A DNA stretch of 32,726 nt from Dysgonamonadaceae bacterium (GCA_031270075.1 JAISYG010000031.1:1-32726); one strand, 5' to 3'. Numbered from the stretch's first letter, positions 20,605 to 30,972 are shown. Numbers and translations are program-made. The notes: generated by a model not told the origin, from the letters alone.

Positions 20605-20940
20605 TTATTCCGGCACATAAATAATTTCGCCGTTTTCCAGTTCGTATGCTACGCCCACGCGTTTCCCTTTTGCTTTTCCCGATGACTGTTCATCGGAAGG
20701 CGTGTAGCGGTTGATCTGGTTGCCTTCCTTCGTGATGATTTCCATATTGTCTTTTCCGGGATTTTTCACGATAGTAAAGTCTTCCTTGGTAAATACTTCC
20801 GTCAGATTCAGGTGCATCACCATCGCTACCATCAGGGCGACGGCAAATACCATCGCTACATCGAACAGATTGACGACTACGCTCAGCGGGTCGGTGTCTT
20901 CTTCCTTGAAGAATCTGCCGGAACGTCTGCTATTTCTCAT
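20605..20940 (-). CDS. hmuV: DUF2149 protein, HmuV-like
   Basis: [53 protein letters not shown]...[13 protein letters not shown]; overlaps the MotA/TolQ/ExbB gene. Confidence 0.75.
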   Translation of the reverse strand: MRNSRRSGRFFKEEDTDPLSVVVNLFDVAMVFAVALMVAMVMHLNLTEVFTKEDFTIVKNPGKDNMEIITKEGNQINRYTPSDEQSSGKAKGKRVGVAYELENGEIIYVPE

Positions 20941-21529
20941 GGTTGCTGTTTACTATCCGTGATACATATTCCAGACTGTAAATGTCTTTGGCATACCAGC
21001 GTTGCTTGAACTGCAAAGTGACTAATCCCACAGCACTGACAACCAGCCCGACAACGGTTGTCGCAAACACGACTTGCATATTGTAGGCCATGCCGGAAAT
21101 ATCGCCGGTCGACAGTCCGACCAAGGCCGGACTCATCGCTATCAGCGTGCCGATAAGTCCCAATACAGGTCCCATTTTGGCCAGCAACTTGGAGAGCGAT
21201 AGGTCTTTATCCGCTTCATTCTCCAGATTCGAGAGGAGATAATCCGAATAAGCTTCGCCGGACGGGGAAGTCAACAGGTCGCGCAGATATTTCACAAACA
21301 GGGAATTGTCTATTTCCGGTAACAGGGATTTTAATTCATCGACCGTTGCGGGCGACAATTCTTTGATTTTTTTGCCAAACAGTGCGTCGTTGCGACGTTT
21401 CACCATCATCTGGTTGTAAAAACTTCCGGTGAGCAGCAACGATCGTCCGAAAAGAATTAGGAGAAGAATAATATCGGGGATTAACAGGCTGTTTGCTACC
21501 CAGAATAGTGATTTAGAGATGATTTCCAT
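20930..21529 (-). CDS. hmuU: MotA/TolQ/ExbB proton channel family protein, HmuU-like
   Basis: 199 aa. LAKMGPVLGLIGTLIAMSPALVGLSTGDISGMAYNMQVVFATTVVGLVVSAVGLVTLQFKQRWY. Confidence 0.85.
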   Translation of the reverse strand: MEIISKSLFWVANSLLIPDIILLLILFGRSLLLTGSFYNQMMVKRRNDALFGKKIKELSPATVDELKSLLPEIDNSLFVKYLRDLLTSPSGEAYSDYLLSNLENEADKDLSLSKLLAKMGPVLGLIGTLIAMSPALVGLSTGDISGMAYNMQVVFATTVVGLVVSAVGLVTLQFKQRWYAKDIYSLEYVSRIVNSNHEK

Positions 21530-22220
21530 TTTTGCTCTTATTGTTTTTAAAAGTCCATTTATATTTGTTACCTAATATTCCCAGTATAAAAAACAGGATA
21601 AACAGTCCTGACGACAGCAGTATGGCGTTGATATTCACCGGTTCTTTTGCAGCAGAGTAAGTGGTGTTGCCGTTTACGGTCGTTATCAGTCCGGTGATGC
21701 AAACGAACAGATTGACCAGGAAGTAGACTTCCAAGCGCAATTCCCGTTCGGGACAGAGGTATTTAAGAAGAAAACTCAAAAGGGGCAATGCCAAAAAAAC
21801 CACAGCCGCAAGCAGGTACGAAAGCAAAGCAAAACCGGTTCCGGGCATCCCGAAAATCAACTGTGTTTGCAGGTAAAACAGGACGGGAAACACCAGCAAT
21901 CCCGGATACCGGTTGAGCAGCGGTTTCCACCCTCTTTCTTTTTTTACGCCGAACATTGCTTGAAGTTCCGCAAAGCAAAAGGCAAAACAAAGCGCCGCTT
22001 CGATGGTTATCAGTACGGCGGCGTCCTGCATTATTTTTGTATTGCCGAGAAAATCCGCGAGTTGCGTTTTGGACTGCAAAACAGCCCAGCGGCAGGTTCC
22101 GATAATAAAAACGGCGCACAGCAAACCGAAGAGAACGGTCTGCCACGGTTTCCAGAAACTGAGTTTCAACAGGGTGCTTATCAGGATAAAGAGGATTAGT
22201 ATTTGGAAGATATATTGCAT
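21513..22220 (-). CDS. hmuT: Polytopic membrane protein of the hmu operon, HmuT-like by position
   Basis: 235 aa with several TM helices; overlaps hmuU; assigned mainly from synteny. Confidence 0.55.
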   Translation of the reverse strand: MQYIFQILILFILISTLLKLSFWKPWQTVLFGLLCAVFIIGTCRWAVLQSKTQLADFLGNTKIMQDAAVLITIEAALCFAFCFAELQAMFGVKKERGWKPLLNRYPGLLVFPVLFYLQTQLIFGMPGTGFALLSYLLAAVVFLALPLLSFLLKYLCPERELRLEVYFLVNLFVCITGLITTVNGNTTYSAAKEPVNINAILLSSGLFILFFILGILGNKYKWTFKNNKSKNGNHL

Positions 22221-22238
22221 ATTCCGGAACAGTTCAAC

Positions 22239-23063
22239 TTATTTCAATGCTTTCAGATTTTTGTTTTCTACCAGCGATCGCATTTGCGTAATGGCTACCT
22301 TATTGAGTTGCACTAATCGCTCGCCTTGCGGAAGTCCCTGACGAATAAGCAAGGCGTTGATGCTTTCCATATTCGAGAGCACAACCAACTGTTCCAAAGT
22401 GGCATAATCGCGAACATTGCCTTTTGATTCCGGATTTGCGTCGCGCCATTGCTTTGCCGTCATTCCAAACAGAGCCACATTCAGCAAGTCGGCTTCTTCG
22501 GCATACGTGTAAGAAATTTGTTCTTTGGTAACGATATTTGGGATAATATGCTCTTTAATAGCATCGGTATGAATACGGTAATTGATTTTTGAGAGTGTGC
22601 GTTGGAGGTTCCATTCGAGGGATTTTGTACGTTGCTCGTCTTCTTTGAGGCGTTGAAACTCCTTGATAAGATAAAACTTAAATTCGGAACTTAACCACGA
22701 AGCAAATTCAAAAGCAATATCCCGGTGAGCGTAAGTTCCGCCGTAGCGTCCTGTTTTAGAAACAATACCGATGGCATTGGTCGTTTCAATCCATCTTTTG
22801 GGAGTTAAAGCAAAGCTATTGGAGCCTGCCATATTTTTAATTCCATCGAATTCGATGGAATTAAAATTAGGATTGTTAAACAATTCCCAAAGTCCGATAA
22901 ACTCAATGGTACTGCGGTTTCTCATCCAGTTTTGCAAGATGTAATCGCTTCTCTCGCTGTCCCTGTAACGCGCAATATCGGTTATGGAAATATAATCACC
23001 TTTCATTCCTTCGTAGAGAATTATTTCCGTTCCCTGCACGGTAATGGTTTCCTTTTTGTTCAT
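22239..23063 (-). CDS. KilA-N domain protein
   Basis: 274 aa. YISITDIARYRDSERSDYILQNWMRNRSTIEFIGLWELFNNPNFNSIEFDGIKNMAGSNSFALTPKRWIETTNAIGIVSKTGRYGGTYAHRDIAFEFASWLSSEFKFYLIKEFQRLK. Confidence 0.88.
   Translation of the reverse strand: MNKKETITVQGTEIILYEGMKGDYISITDIARYRDSERSDYILQNWMRNRSTIEFIGLWELFNNPNFNSIEFDGIKNMAGSNSFALTPKRWIETTNAIGIVSKTGRYGGTYAHRDIAFEFASWLSSEFKFYLIKEFQRLKEDEQRTKSLEWNLQRTLSKINYRIHTDAIKEHIIPNIVTKEQISYTYAEEADLLNVALFGMTAKQWRDANPESKGNVRDYATLEQLVVLSNMESINALLIRQGLPQGERLVQLNKVAITQMRSLVENKNLKALK
22835..22866. repeat. Perfect 32-bp palindrome inside the KilA-N gene
   Basis: TTTTAATTCCATCGAATTCGATGGAATTAAAA; all 16 base pairs checked by hand. Confidence 0.97.
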
Positions 23064-23102
23064 ATCTTTTTTTTACTTAGGTTCAATAATTGACAAAGAT
23101 AC

Positions 23103-26100
23103 TTATTTTCCCATTCCCTTTTCTTTTTCGTTATAGAACTTTTTTCGCTTTTGCCGTAACACAATAAACAACACAATAAACACAATCAGCACGGCAACGG
23201 CAACAAACAGTCCGTTAAGCACATTGTTTTCACCCGTTTCCTTTTGATTTCCTTCGTCCTTTTTCAGCACCATACCGTTTGGGGTATTATTATCAACAGC
23301 TGTTTGCATCTTCCGGATTTGTTGCCGGTATTCGTTTGCTTTTGCGGAACTGACTTTTGCTGCAATAAAATCCTGTAATTTCGCATTGTTTCCTGCAAAT
23401 CCCGAACCGCTCGAACCAAATTCTTTCACCAATTCCGTATGCAATGCCGCAATATCGGCCAACTGCTGTCCGGTGGCTTGCCACATTCCTTTGCGGACGG
23501 TTTCGAGCATCACGGCAGTAATCTCCTGCAATGCCTGCGGATTTTCGCGACGGAAGAACGCTTCCGTTCCCAGTTTGTACTCGTCTTTTACATACACGTC
23601 GTAGAGTTTGTCCCACATTTCGCTGTCGATGGCGTCCGGCTTCATTACATTCCACCCGTAAGTATTGGTAACGGCTTCCGTAATTTGCCCGGCGCTGGAA
23701 GCATTGCCTTGCATTACTTCCCGGATATATGCCGGATTGAAGAGGGTTGAGCGAGCTTCCACACCGATAGCTTCTTTCAGTTCCTGCATTCGCATATGGT
23801 TGCGGTTACGGTAATCGGCAAAATAGGCTTCGGGGTCTTTGCCCGTTACATTACGGACAGCCAGATTCAGTCCACCCATAAATTCATAAACGTGGTCGAG
23901 GCTCAATGCGCCCCATGTATTGCTCTGGCGGGGTTGAATCACAACGTCCGTATGATGCAGTGCGGCGCGAAGCAATCCGTCGTGATATTGTCCCCAGTTT
24001 TTGTCGCTGCCATACACTGCGCCCATATTGTGCATGTAAGTGTCGGCAATTTCTTTCTCCGATTCCCAGCGGTCGCCGCTTATAACCATCCCTTGAATGC
24101 CTGTGCCGTACATGCCGTTCATGCCGCCGAAAATACGCTGGAAAGACATTTCACGGGCATCTTTGGGCGAAACGCCCTGTTCGACCAACAGCCGTTCGGT
24201 TTCGACAACGCTTTCCGAAACACGGTTGTCGTAGGCATCGTCTTTGGCCGAAGCAGCCATTTCTACGGCGCGACTAAGCAAAGCAAGGCGGGAAGCGGCC
24301 AAATCGCGGAATTGTCCGGAGGTTTGGACGACTACGTCTATGCGCGGGCGATTCAGTTTTTCGGAAGGAATTAATTGCAGGTCGGCCACACGACCGAATG
24401 CATCGCGTACCGGCTCAACACCCAGCATATAGAGCGCTTGTGCAATCGTTGCACCTTCACTTTCGATAAATTCGCTGCTCCAGAACGTGTAACTCACTTT
24501 GCGGGGATAATCGCCGTGCTGTTTCCGGTACTGTTCCATTGTAGCGTTAACCAAGGCAACACCTTTGTCCCATGCCGTTTCGGAAGGCGTGGCTTCGGCA
24601 TTGATGGAATAGAGATTCCGTCCGGTGGGCACAGCCTTGGGATTGGCAACGGCGTCGCCTCCCGACGAAGGAGCAATGTATCCGCCGGCAAGCGCATTGA
24701 GCAGGGATTGAAATTCTTGTTCGGGACTTTCTTCCAGCGCTTTTTGGTAGGTCGTAATGTTGCGCAGGGTGCGTTCGATTTCCGCAATGGCGCGGGCGCG
24801 GTTCTTTTTCAAATCGGAAGATACGACAGCCGGCATTCCCCGGCGGGGAGGTGTGAGTATCGCTTTTACCTCTTCCAACTCTTTGGGCGTAATACGGGCA
24901 ATGGAGCATATCAATTCACTACTTATGGTTTTACCGTCGATGATTTGTTTGACCAACGTTTGTGCCGGTTCCAAATATTTTTGGGTGAAAAAGGTTTTAT
25001 TTTTCAGTTGCTTTTCGCTTATTGTTCCGTTTAACCTGTCTACGTTTGCCAGACTGTATGCAATAGGGTCGGCGCTCATGGCCAGTACGGTGGAGCGGAT
25101 TTTTTCCCGGCTGTAAGGCATGCCGGAAGTATATAAATGTCCCGTCATCTTTTCATTGGCGATTTCTTCGGCGAAGTTTTCGATGCGTTCGATGTCTTCG
25201 GAAGTATAGGCGTTTGTCCATACACTATCTAATTTCAGATCGCGGTGCAATCCCATTCGGACAGCGATTTTCTTCACTTCCAGCGAGGCCTTTGCTTGAG
25301 CCTGCCCTTCCGATTTATAGTACTGTTGTATCTTGTCTTGCAATGTTTTGAACTGCGAACGCATTTCGGTTTCCATAAAGGCCGGGGTGAGATAGGAAAT
25401 CGTGGTGGCGTACGAACGCCGTTTCGCCATCATGCTTTCGCCGATATTGCCGATGGTGTAATAGTAGAAATGCGGGACATTGCCGACCAGACGATCCGGC
25501 CAGTCGTAAGGGCTGAGTGCCACTTGCTTTTGCGGCGTAAATTCCAGACTTCCGTGCGTACCGAAATGCAGCAGTGCATCGGCTTTGAAAGCATATTGCG
25601 ACCAGAGGTAGGAGGCTATATAGGGGTGGGGCGGAGCGGATTTCGTTCCGTGAACAATGGCGAAAGCATCATTGCCCAAGCCGGCCATCGGTTGCGGAAG
25701 CAGCACGATATTACCTAATTGAATGCGCGCTACGGCCAGGTAGGATTTTTCGTCTTCCCGCACGGCCATGTATTGCCCGGGAGCTTCGCCGTAAGTATGT
25801 ACCACATCGGCATAAAGGTCTTGGGGTAATGCTTGCGCAATCCACGATTCGTATTCGTTTTTTTCCACGAGGGCGGGACGTTCCTTGTGCAGGAAATCAT
25901 CGAAAGCGCCTTCGGCATACGTACTGAATACAGCTCCTTGTGTCATCAACATTTTTTCAAAATCCTTGATGTTGGCGGGAAGATTAGCTACGTTGTATCC
26001 TTCGGCTTTCAGGCGTTGGAGGAAATGGTAGAGCGAAGGAACCGTTTCCAGTCCCTGTGCGGTCAGCGTAGATTGTCCGGCGCCTTTGAAATAATAGATG

Positions 26101-27197
26101 GCGAGTTTCTTCTCCGCATTGTTTTTCCGTTTCAATGCAGTGAAGTTGCTTACTATCTGCGTGAAATTCTTCAGGCGTTCGGGAATTGCCTTAAACAGGT
26201 ACAAGCCGTCTTTGTCTATTTCCTGCATATTCAGCGTGTAAGGATAAATGCTACCGTCGAGTTCGGGCATAACGATGCTTTGCGAGAAGAATCCGCCGAA
26301 CATACCCATCGGGTCTGCCTGCCATTCTTCCTGCGTTTGCAACAAGGAAAGCGGCGCAAACAGCGGGATATTGCGTTGTTTCAGCCAGTCGACAGTAGCA
26401 TCGGCCTGTCCCATAGCCAATCGTCCATGGGCAAAGTAAATGACCGCGTCGGGTTGTATCTCCCGGAGGAAATCCAGTCGTTTCATGAAGGAAGATACCG
26501 GATAGACATTCATTCCTGCGCGTTGCAGGGCGACTATCAGGCTGTCGATATTGTCGCGGTTGCCGCTGAAAGGGTCGTTCAGTCCACCGACAATGGCTAT
26601 TTTGGGCGCCTGTTCCGTATAGAAGCGGTTGCGTTTCAAATAATCATCATACGATGCTTTATCCTTGAATACAGCTTCTTCGTCTAAATGATACAGTACA
26701 TCGGTTTCGCTTTTCACTGCACTGTCGGGCGCATTGATGAAAAACGTTTTCCGGTCGATGTCCCGGCGAATATACCGCGCAAGGCTTTGATAGTTCTTTT
26801 TATTGCCGTTGCTGAGGTACTCTTCTACGGTTTTGCGCTGTACGCTGTCGAGGTTGCAGATATTGTTTTCGGGATTGGTTGCCCCGTAAATAAGGACAGG
26901 CGTGCCCCTGTCGGCCGTCCGCTGGATCTGCGCCCGCTGTTCGGCGGTGATATTCATACCCATACCGAATCCGAGGACAAAATCGGAAGACCGAAGCCCG
27001 CTTAATTTCTCAAAAGGTATTTCTTTAAACGTAACAAACCGGTCGGAGCCGGATTGCACTATGCTTGCCGTTTGAAAAGCTTGAAAATTGACTAATGCAA
27101 TTTTTGTGGGGGAAGCCAGCTTCCCCCACAAAATCCAAACACTACACAAAATCAGGGCAGTAACAACGATTATCGCCCCCTGTTTTTTCTTTGTCAT
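23103..27197 (-). CDS. hmuS: CobN/Mg-chelatase-like protein, HmuS-like, membrane anchored
   Basis: 1364 aa. CobN motifs HFGTHGSLEFTPQKQVALSPYDWPDRLVGNVPHFYYYTIGNIGE, DVVVQTSGQFRDLAASRL, LDHVYEFMGGLNLAVRNVTG; C-terminal TM anchor. HmuY/HmuR genes follow on the upstream side. Confidence 0.87.
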   Translation of the reverse strand: MTKKKQGAIIVVTALILCSVWILWGKLASPTKIALVNFQAFQTASIVQSGSDRFVTFKEIPFEKLSGLRSSDFVLGFGMGMNITAEQRAQIQRTADRGTPVLIYGATNPENNICNLDSVQRKTVEEYLSNGNKKNYQSLARYIRRDIDRKTFFINAPDSAVKSETDVLYHLDEEAVFKDKASYDDYLKRNRFYTEQAPKIAIVGGLNDPFSGNRDNIDSLIVALQRAGMNVYPVSSFMKRLDFLREIQPDAVIYFAHGRLAMGQADATVDWLKQRNIPLFAPLSLLQTQEEWQADPMGMFGGFFSQSIVMPELDGSIYPYTLNMQEIDKDGLYLFKAIPERLKNFTQIVSNFTALKRKNNAEKKLAIYYFKGAGQSTLTAQGLETVPSLYHFLQRLKAEGYNVANLPANIKDFEKMLMTQGAVFSTYAEGAFDDFLHKERPALVEKNEYESWIAQALPQDLYADVVHTYGEAPGQYMAVREDEKSYLAVARIQLGNIVLLPQPMAGLGNDAFAIVHGTKSAPPHPYIASYLWSQYAFKADALLHFGTHGSLEFTPQKQVALSPYDWPDRLVGNVPHFYYYTIGNIGESMMAKRRSYATTISYLTPAFMETEMRSQFKTLQDKIQQYYKSEGQAQAKASLEVKKIAVRMGLHRDLKLDSVWTNAYTSEDIERIENFAEEIANEKMTGHLYTSGMPYSREKIRSTVLAMSADPIAYSLANVDRLNGTISEKQLKNKTFFTQKYLEPAQTLVKQIIDGKTISSELICSIARITPKELEEVKAILTPPRRGMPAVVSSDLKKNRARAIAEIERTLRNITTYQKALEESPEQEFQSLLNALAGGYIAPSSGGDAVANPKAVPTGRNLYSINAEATPSETAWDKGVALVNATMEQYRKQHGDYPRKVSYTFWSSEFIESEGATIAQALYMLGVEPVRDAFGRVADLQLIPSEKLNRPRIDVVVQTSGQFRDLAASRLALLSRAVEMAASAKDDAYDNRVSESVVETERLLVEQGVSPKDAREMSFQRIFGGMNGMYGTGIQGMVISGDRWESEKEIADTYMHNMGAVYGSDKNWGQYHDGLLRAALHHTDVVIQPRQSNTWGALSLDHVYEFMGGLNLAVRNVTGKDPEAYFADYRNRNHMRMQELKEAIGVEARSTLFNPAYIREVMQGNASSAGQITEAVTNTYGWNVMKPDAIDSEMWDKLYDVYVKDEYKLGTEAFFRRENPQALQEITAVMLETVRKGMWQATGQQLADIAALHTELVKEFGSSGSGFAGNNAKLQDFIAAKVSSAKANEYRQQIRKMQTAVDNNTPNGMVLKKDEGNQKETGENNVLNGLFVAVAVLIVFIVLFIVLRQKRKKFYNEKEKGMGK

Positions 27198-28183
27198 CTT
27201 ACGATTATTTTTTGCGTCCGGCTTTCTTTATCGGAATGAATTTGGACAATGTAAATGCCTTTTTCCCAACCGGAAACAGGTATAGCCCTGTTGCCCGATG
27301 GTGCTTTCACTCGTTTTACCGGTAATCCGGCGAGGTTATAGATCGCCACTTCCGCACTTTCGGGTAGATAAATATCCAGGGTTTGCGATGCGGAATTAAC
27401 ATATACTGTCGACGGACAAGTATCTGTAACAGGAATACCGTTGGTTCCGGCCAAAGGAATAAATTGATAATCGAATTTCAAGAATCCGGGCTTACCTTCC
27501 GCATTGATAAATTGTTTCAAATACATTTTGACATATTTTCCCGATGTGGTTTTCAGTAAGATAATCATCGGATTATCGGTAGCTCCTCCCGACATTGCCA
27601 AGGTAGAAAAGTCGGCGGATGCCCCTGTTGCGCCATTGGCGGCTTTACGGGTAACGGTATTGACGGAAAGGGAAGTAGCGCGTAAAGGCGGCATTCCTTT
27701 CGTCAAATCAAGGTAGAATATACCGGTTACAACGGCATCGGCATTGTAAGTGATTGCCGGCGCTTCCGTTAATGCGCCGTATACGGCATCCAATGGGGTT
27801 TCTGCTGCGGAAACAGCATCGGCAATAAAAATTGCGCCTGCATTTCCGTTGCCGGCTAAGCCGCTATTCGTCCGAAAATCGTAGGCATGGAAAGCGAAAT
27901 CCCAATCGGTGCGCGCCTGCCATTCGGTGTTGATTTTTTCCGTGCCTGCATTACCGACTACATTCTCCAGTTCAAAAGGGCTTGTCCCCCGGAATAGCAC
28001 GCCTTGTGTTTCGTCGAAAGCGAAATAGTGCCATTTGCCGAAATCGGGTAATTCCATCGGAACACCCATTATATTTACCGTACCGGCATACAAATCGTTG
28101 TATGTGTATTCGTCGGCTTTAACATTCATGCTCATTATGGAGCACAGGATCAACATTACAGAGGTAATTTTCTTGAAATTCAT
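27194..28183 (-). CDS. HmuY-family heme-binding protein with T9SS type A C-terminal domain
   Basis: 329 aa. HmuY-like WHYFAFDETQGV...WQARTDWDFAFHAYDFRTNSGLAGNG; C-terminal TLDIYLPESAEVAIYNLAGLPVKRVKAPSGNRAIPVSGWEKGIYIVQIHSDKESRTQKIIVR. ATGA overlap with hmuS. Confidence 0.8.
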   Translation of the reverse strand: MNFKKITSVMLILCSIMSMNVKADEYTYNDLYAGTVNIMGVPMELPDFGKWHYFAFDETQGVLFRGTSPFELENVVGNAGTEKINTEWQARTDWDFAFHAYDFRTNSGLAGNGNAGAIFIADAVSAAETPLDAVYGALTEAPAITYNADAVVTGIFYLDLTKGMPPLRATSLSVNTVTRKAANGATGASADFSTLAMSGGATDNPMIILLKTTSGKYVKMYLKQFINAEGKPGFLKFDYQFIPLAGTNGIPVTDTCPSTVYVNSASQTLDIYLPESAEVAIYNLAGLPVKRVKAPSGNRAIPVSGWEKGIYIVQIHSDKESRTQKIIVR

Positions 28184-28210
28184 AATAAAATCGTTTGAAA
28201 TTGTTTATAA

Positions 28211-28894
28211 TTAATCTTCTTCTTGTTTTACATCCAAATGAGTTGTTTTATCGGGTTGATAAACATATTGCATCGTTACTGTTCCCGAAGCCCCGGCATC
28301 GCTTTTGAAGTTTTTCAAATAGATTTTAGCGTATTTGCTGTCGGCGGTGCGAACAACGAATACTTTTTGGGCATACACCCATTTGCTGTTCATCATATCT
28401 TCCAAAACCGCCCATTTTTTTGTCGGTTGGGCAAGGCCGGTATGAATATAACCGATTTTTCCCTGCATCATCTGGCTCATATCGTAGATGATGGAATCGG
28501 GTTCATCAACCGCATAACCGGTGCCGGGAGCAACCGTTACAAGGTCGAAATGAAAGTCCTTCCCGTTGAAATCATATGCGAGTATTCCACCTTTGCCGGT
28601 TCCCGATTCGCCGCTGTTCGTTTTTACATCCTGACGATGAAAAGCTAAGTCCCAGTCGGTGCGTTTGCGCCATGTTTCATTGTCCGTTTCATTGCCGGCA
28701 TCGCAAGTTCCAATGATTTCCCCTTTGGCAAAAGAGAAGAAATTCCATTGTGTATAGCTGCTGCAATCCAATATAACCAGGCCTTCTTTCGGTTCACTTT
28801 TTTGAAACAAGTCGTCTTTGTTATCACAGGAAAAGAAACCAACCCCGCTCAGCAGGATAAGCACGAACAATTGAAAAGTTTTTTGAATGTTCAT
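28211..28894 (-). CDS. hmuY: HmuY-family hemophore lipoprotein
   Basis: 227 aa. Lipobox LLSGVGFFSC; WNFFSFAKGEIIG...WRKRTDWDLAFHRQDVKTNSGESGTGKGGI. Confidence 0.82.
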   Translation of the reverse strand: MNIQKTFQLFVLILLSGVGFFSCDNKDDLFQKSEPKEGLVILDCSSYTQWNFFSFAKGEIIGTCDAGNETDNETWRKRTDWDLAFHRQDVKTNSGESGTGKGGILAYDFNGKDFHFDLVTVAPGTGYAVDEPDSIIYDMSQMMQGKIGYIHTGLAQPTKKWAVLEDMMNSKWVYAQKVFVVRTADSKYAKIYLKNFKSDAGASGTVTMQYVYQPDKTTHLDVKQEED

Positions 28895-28913
28895 ATTTGT
28901 TTTTATATTAAAA

Positions 28914-30845
28914 TTAAAATCGTATGCTTAAACTGGTGAAAAAAGTTCTGCCGGGATTATAGGATGCGAAATCCTTATTGATGTAATCCAACAGATTGTT
29001 GATACCGAACTGAAAATGACCTTTCAAATCCTTGTAAATAGGGAAATGCTGGGTATAGATACAATTGGCAATGTAATAATTGCCTGTGGCTACTTCCGTT
29101 ACCTGTCCGTTGTTTTCCGAATAAACCGTTCGGGGCGACATCACCCGGCCCGACAACAGCAGGCTGTACGACCATTGGGTAGAAGATGGCAGGAAAGGTA
29201 AATGCTTTTGAAGAAACTGCAAATGCATCGTTGCCGTGTGTTTGCTGTTGCCCGATAATTGCCGGTAAGTCTTTTTGTCGATGGCATTGGTAAAGGCATA
29301 TCCACTCCGCAAGCGGAAATATTTCAGAAATGTATATTGCAGGGATACCTCCATGCCTGAAATCTGCGCTTCTTCCACGTTTTCGTATCGCATTTCCGTG
29401 CGGCCTTCGGTTTCATTGGTAATTGCCAGCGTATTGATTTTGTTTTGAATGGCGTTATCATAAACCGTAACCGAAGCGTTGATGTCCTTCACGATATATT
29501 CTGCCGAAACGGCTTTATACCATGATTTTTCGGGAGATAACCCGGGATTGCCGATGACCCAGAAAGGCAGGTTTTCCCCGATATAATGTGGAAATTCCAT
29601 ATACATTTCTTTCAATGTAGGCGTTTTGTAGCCGTTGCTGATATTTCCCCGGAAACGAAAATGTTCAAGGCGATACATCAACGAAAGATTGGGCGCCAGA
29701 TATCCCCCGAATTGGGAATGGTGGGTATATCGCGCTCCCAACAAAGCTTCCCACCCTTGGGTAATCTTACATTCTCCTTGGACAAACCCGTTGTAATTGG
29801 ATGCGTATTTCCGTTCTTGCGAGTCAAACTGATTGTAACTGAATACATTTTCTAAGTTCAGTTCTACCCCGCCGACCAGTTGAATAGAGGGCCTTGCATT
29901 CCATGCATCCATTAATTTAAAAGAATTGTATTGCGCTCCGTTTGCGTAAAGCCTGGGGTCGTTGGTTAATTTATAGGTCAGATGGCCTTGATAATTGTCG
30001 CTGTGTCCGCTCAATGTCAATGTATTTTGGGGCGAAAAAACATAATTCCATTTGCTTCCGATGGTGTAATTCTCGTCGGTGCGTGTCTGATATTTTTGTA
30101 AAAGCCAGTTTTCCTGGTTGTAATAATTGCCTTTCAGTTCGGCGCTGAATTTTTTTGCTTGATATTTGAAGGTCTGCGAGAGGCTGTAGTCTTCGTAAGG
30201 ATCTGCCGTGTAGGAAGTCCCTTTGACTTCGTAGGTTTGCATATCTTTCCGCGAAAAAGAAGTTTTGGAAGAAAACGATTGCATCTTGAATCCTACATTA
30301 GCGTCATACACACTCAGGTAATTGGACCATCGGGCGCGGGCGTCGCCTTGAAAAGCTTTATCCACATTGTTTGTAATGATATTGATAACGGAACCGATGG
30401 CGTTCGACCCATACAGCACAGCCGATGCGCCGTTGACAATTTCCACTTGCCGGATATCGGCGGTATTGAGGCGCGAGAGATTGACTTTTTCGGTACGTTC
30501 GCCCACCAAACGTTCGCCGTCGATAAGTATCAAAATGTATTTATTGTCCAGTCCTTGTATTTGAATATTGTCGCCCATGGCCTGATTGGGGTCAAAACTA
30601 ACTCCCGGTATGAAATTTTCCAAGGCTTCGACCAGCGTTAACGCTCCCGATTCACGAATATCGTTGCCTGAAATGACTTTGGTGAGCACCGGCGTATTTT
30701 TCAGCGAGCGTGGCGTAAAAGTTCCGGTAACGACCACTTCCGACAAAATCCGGGAGGTATCCGTTTCGGAAACAGCATGTTGCGCTCGAAGCGAAACATT
30801 CCACAAGAGTAAAGCAAAGACCCATCCAACGCTATGTTTAACCAT
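28914..30845 (-). CDS. hmuR: TonB-dependent heme receptor, HmuR-like
   Basis: Start re-called to 30845 (MVKHSVGWVFALLLWNVSLRAQHAVSE). TonB-box/plug SEVVVTGTFTPRSLKNTPVLTKVISGNDI...VNGASAVLYGSNAIGSVINIIT; barrel ending TFFTSLSIRF; YKTP...NPGL resembles FRAP/NPDL boxes. Confidence 0.85.
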   Translation of the reverse strand: MVKHSVGWVFALLLWNVSLRAQHAVSETDTSRILSEVVVTGTFTPRSLKNTPVLTKVISGNDIRESGALTLVEALENFIPGVSFDPNQAMGDNIQIQGLDNKYILILIDGERLVGERTEKVNLSRLNTADIRQVEIVNGASAVLYGSNAIGSVINIITNNVDKAFQGDARARWSNYLSVYDANVGFKMQSFSSKTSFSRKDMQTYEVKGTSYTADPYEDYSLSQTFKYQAKKFSAELKGNYYNQENWLLQKYQTRTDENYTIGSKWNYVFSPQNTLTLSGHSDNYQGHLTYKLTNDPRLYANGAQYNSFKLMDAWNARPSIQLVGGVELNLENVFSYNQFDSQERKYASNYNGFVQGECKITQGWEALLGARYTHHSQFGGYLAPNLSLMYRLEHFRFRGNISNGYKTPTLKEMYMEFPHYIGENLPFWVIGNPGLSPEKSWYKAVSAEYIVKDINASVTVYDNAIQNKINTLAITNETEGRTEMRYENVEEAQISGMEVSLQYTFLKYFRLRSGYAFTNAIDKKTYRQLSGNSKHTATMHLQFLQKHLPFLPSSTQWSYSLLLSGRVMSPRTVYSENNGQVTEVATGNYYIANCIYTQHFPIYKDLKGHFQFGINNLLDYINKDFASYNPGRTFFTSLSIRF

Positions 30846-30972
30846 TATTTTACTATTAAAAAAGGACAATGCAAAGGTCGGGGTTTTGTCGAGATGGGAC
30901 AATACCAAGATTTGGGGAAACGGGTGGGAGTTTGAATAAGATGTATCACTAATTGTAGGGATAAAAAACAGC

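Noticed and set aside
20553-20618. Upstream start of the LolD-like ORF
   Set aside because: The conserved ABC N-terminus begins [12 protein letters not shown] at 20552; the extension overlaps the hmuV-like end.
23293-27005. Numerous ORFs antisense to or out of frame with the CobN-like gene
   Set aside because: Mirror-frame ORFs of a long coding sequence with no recognisable domains.
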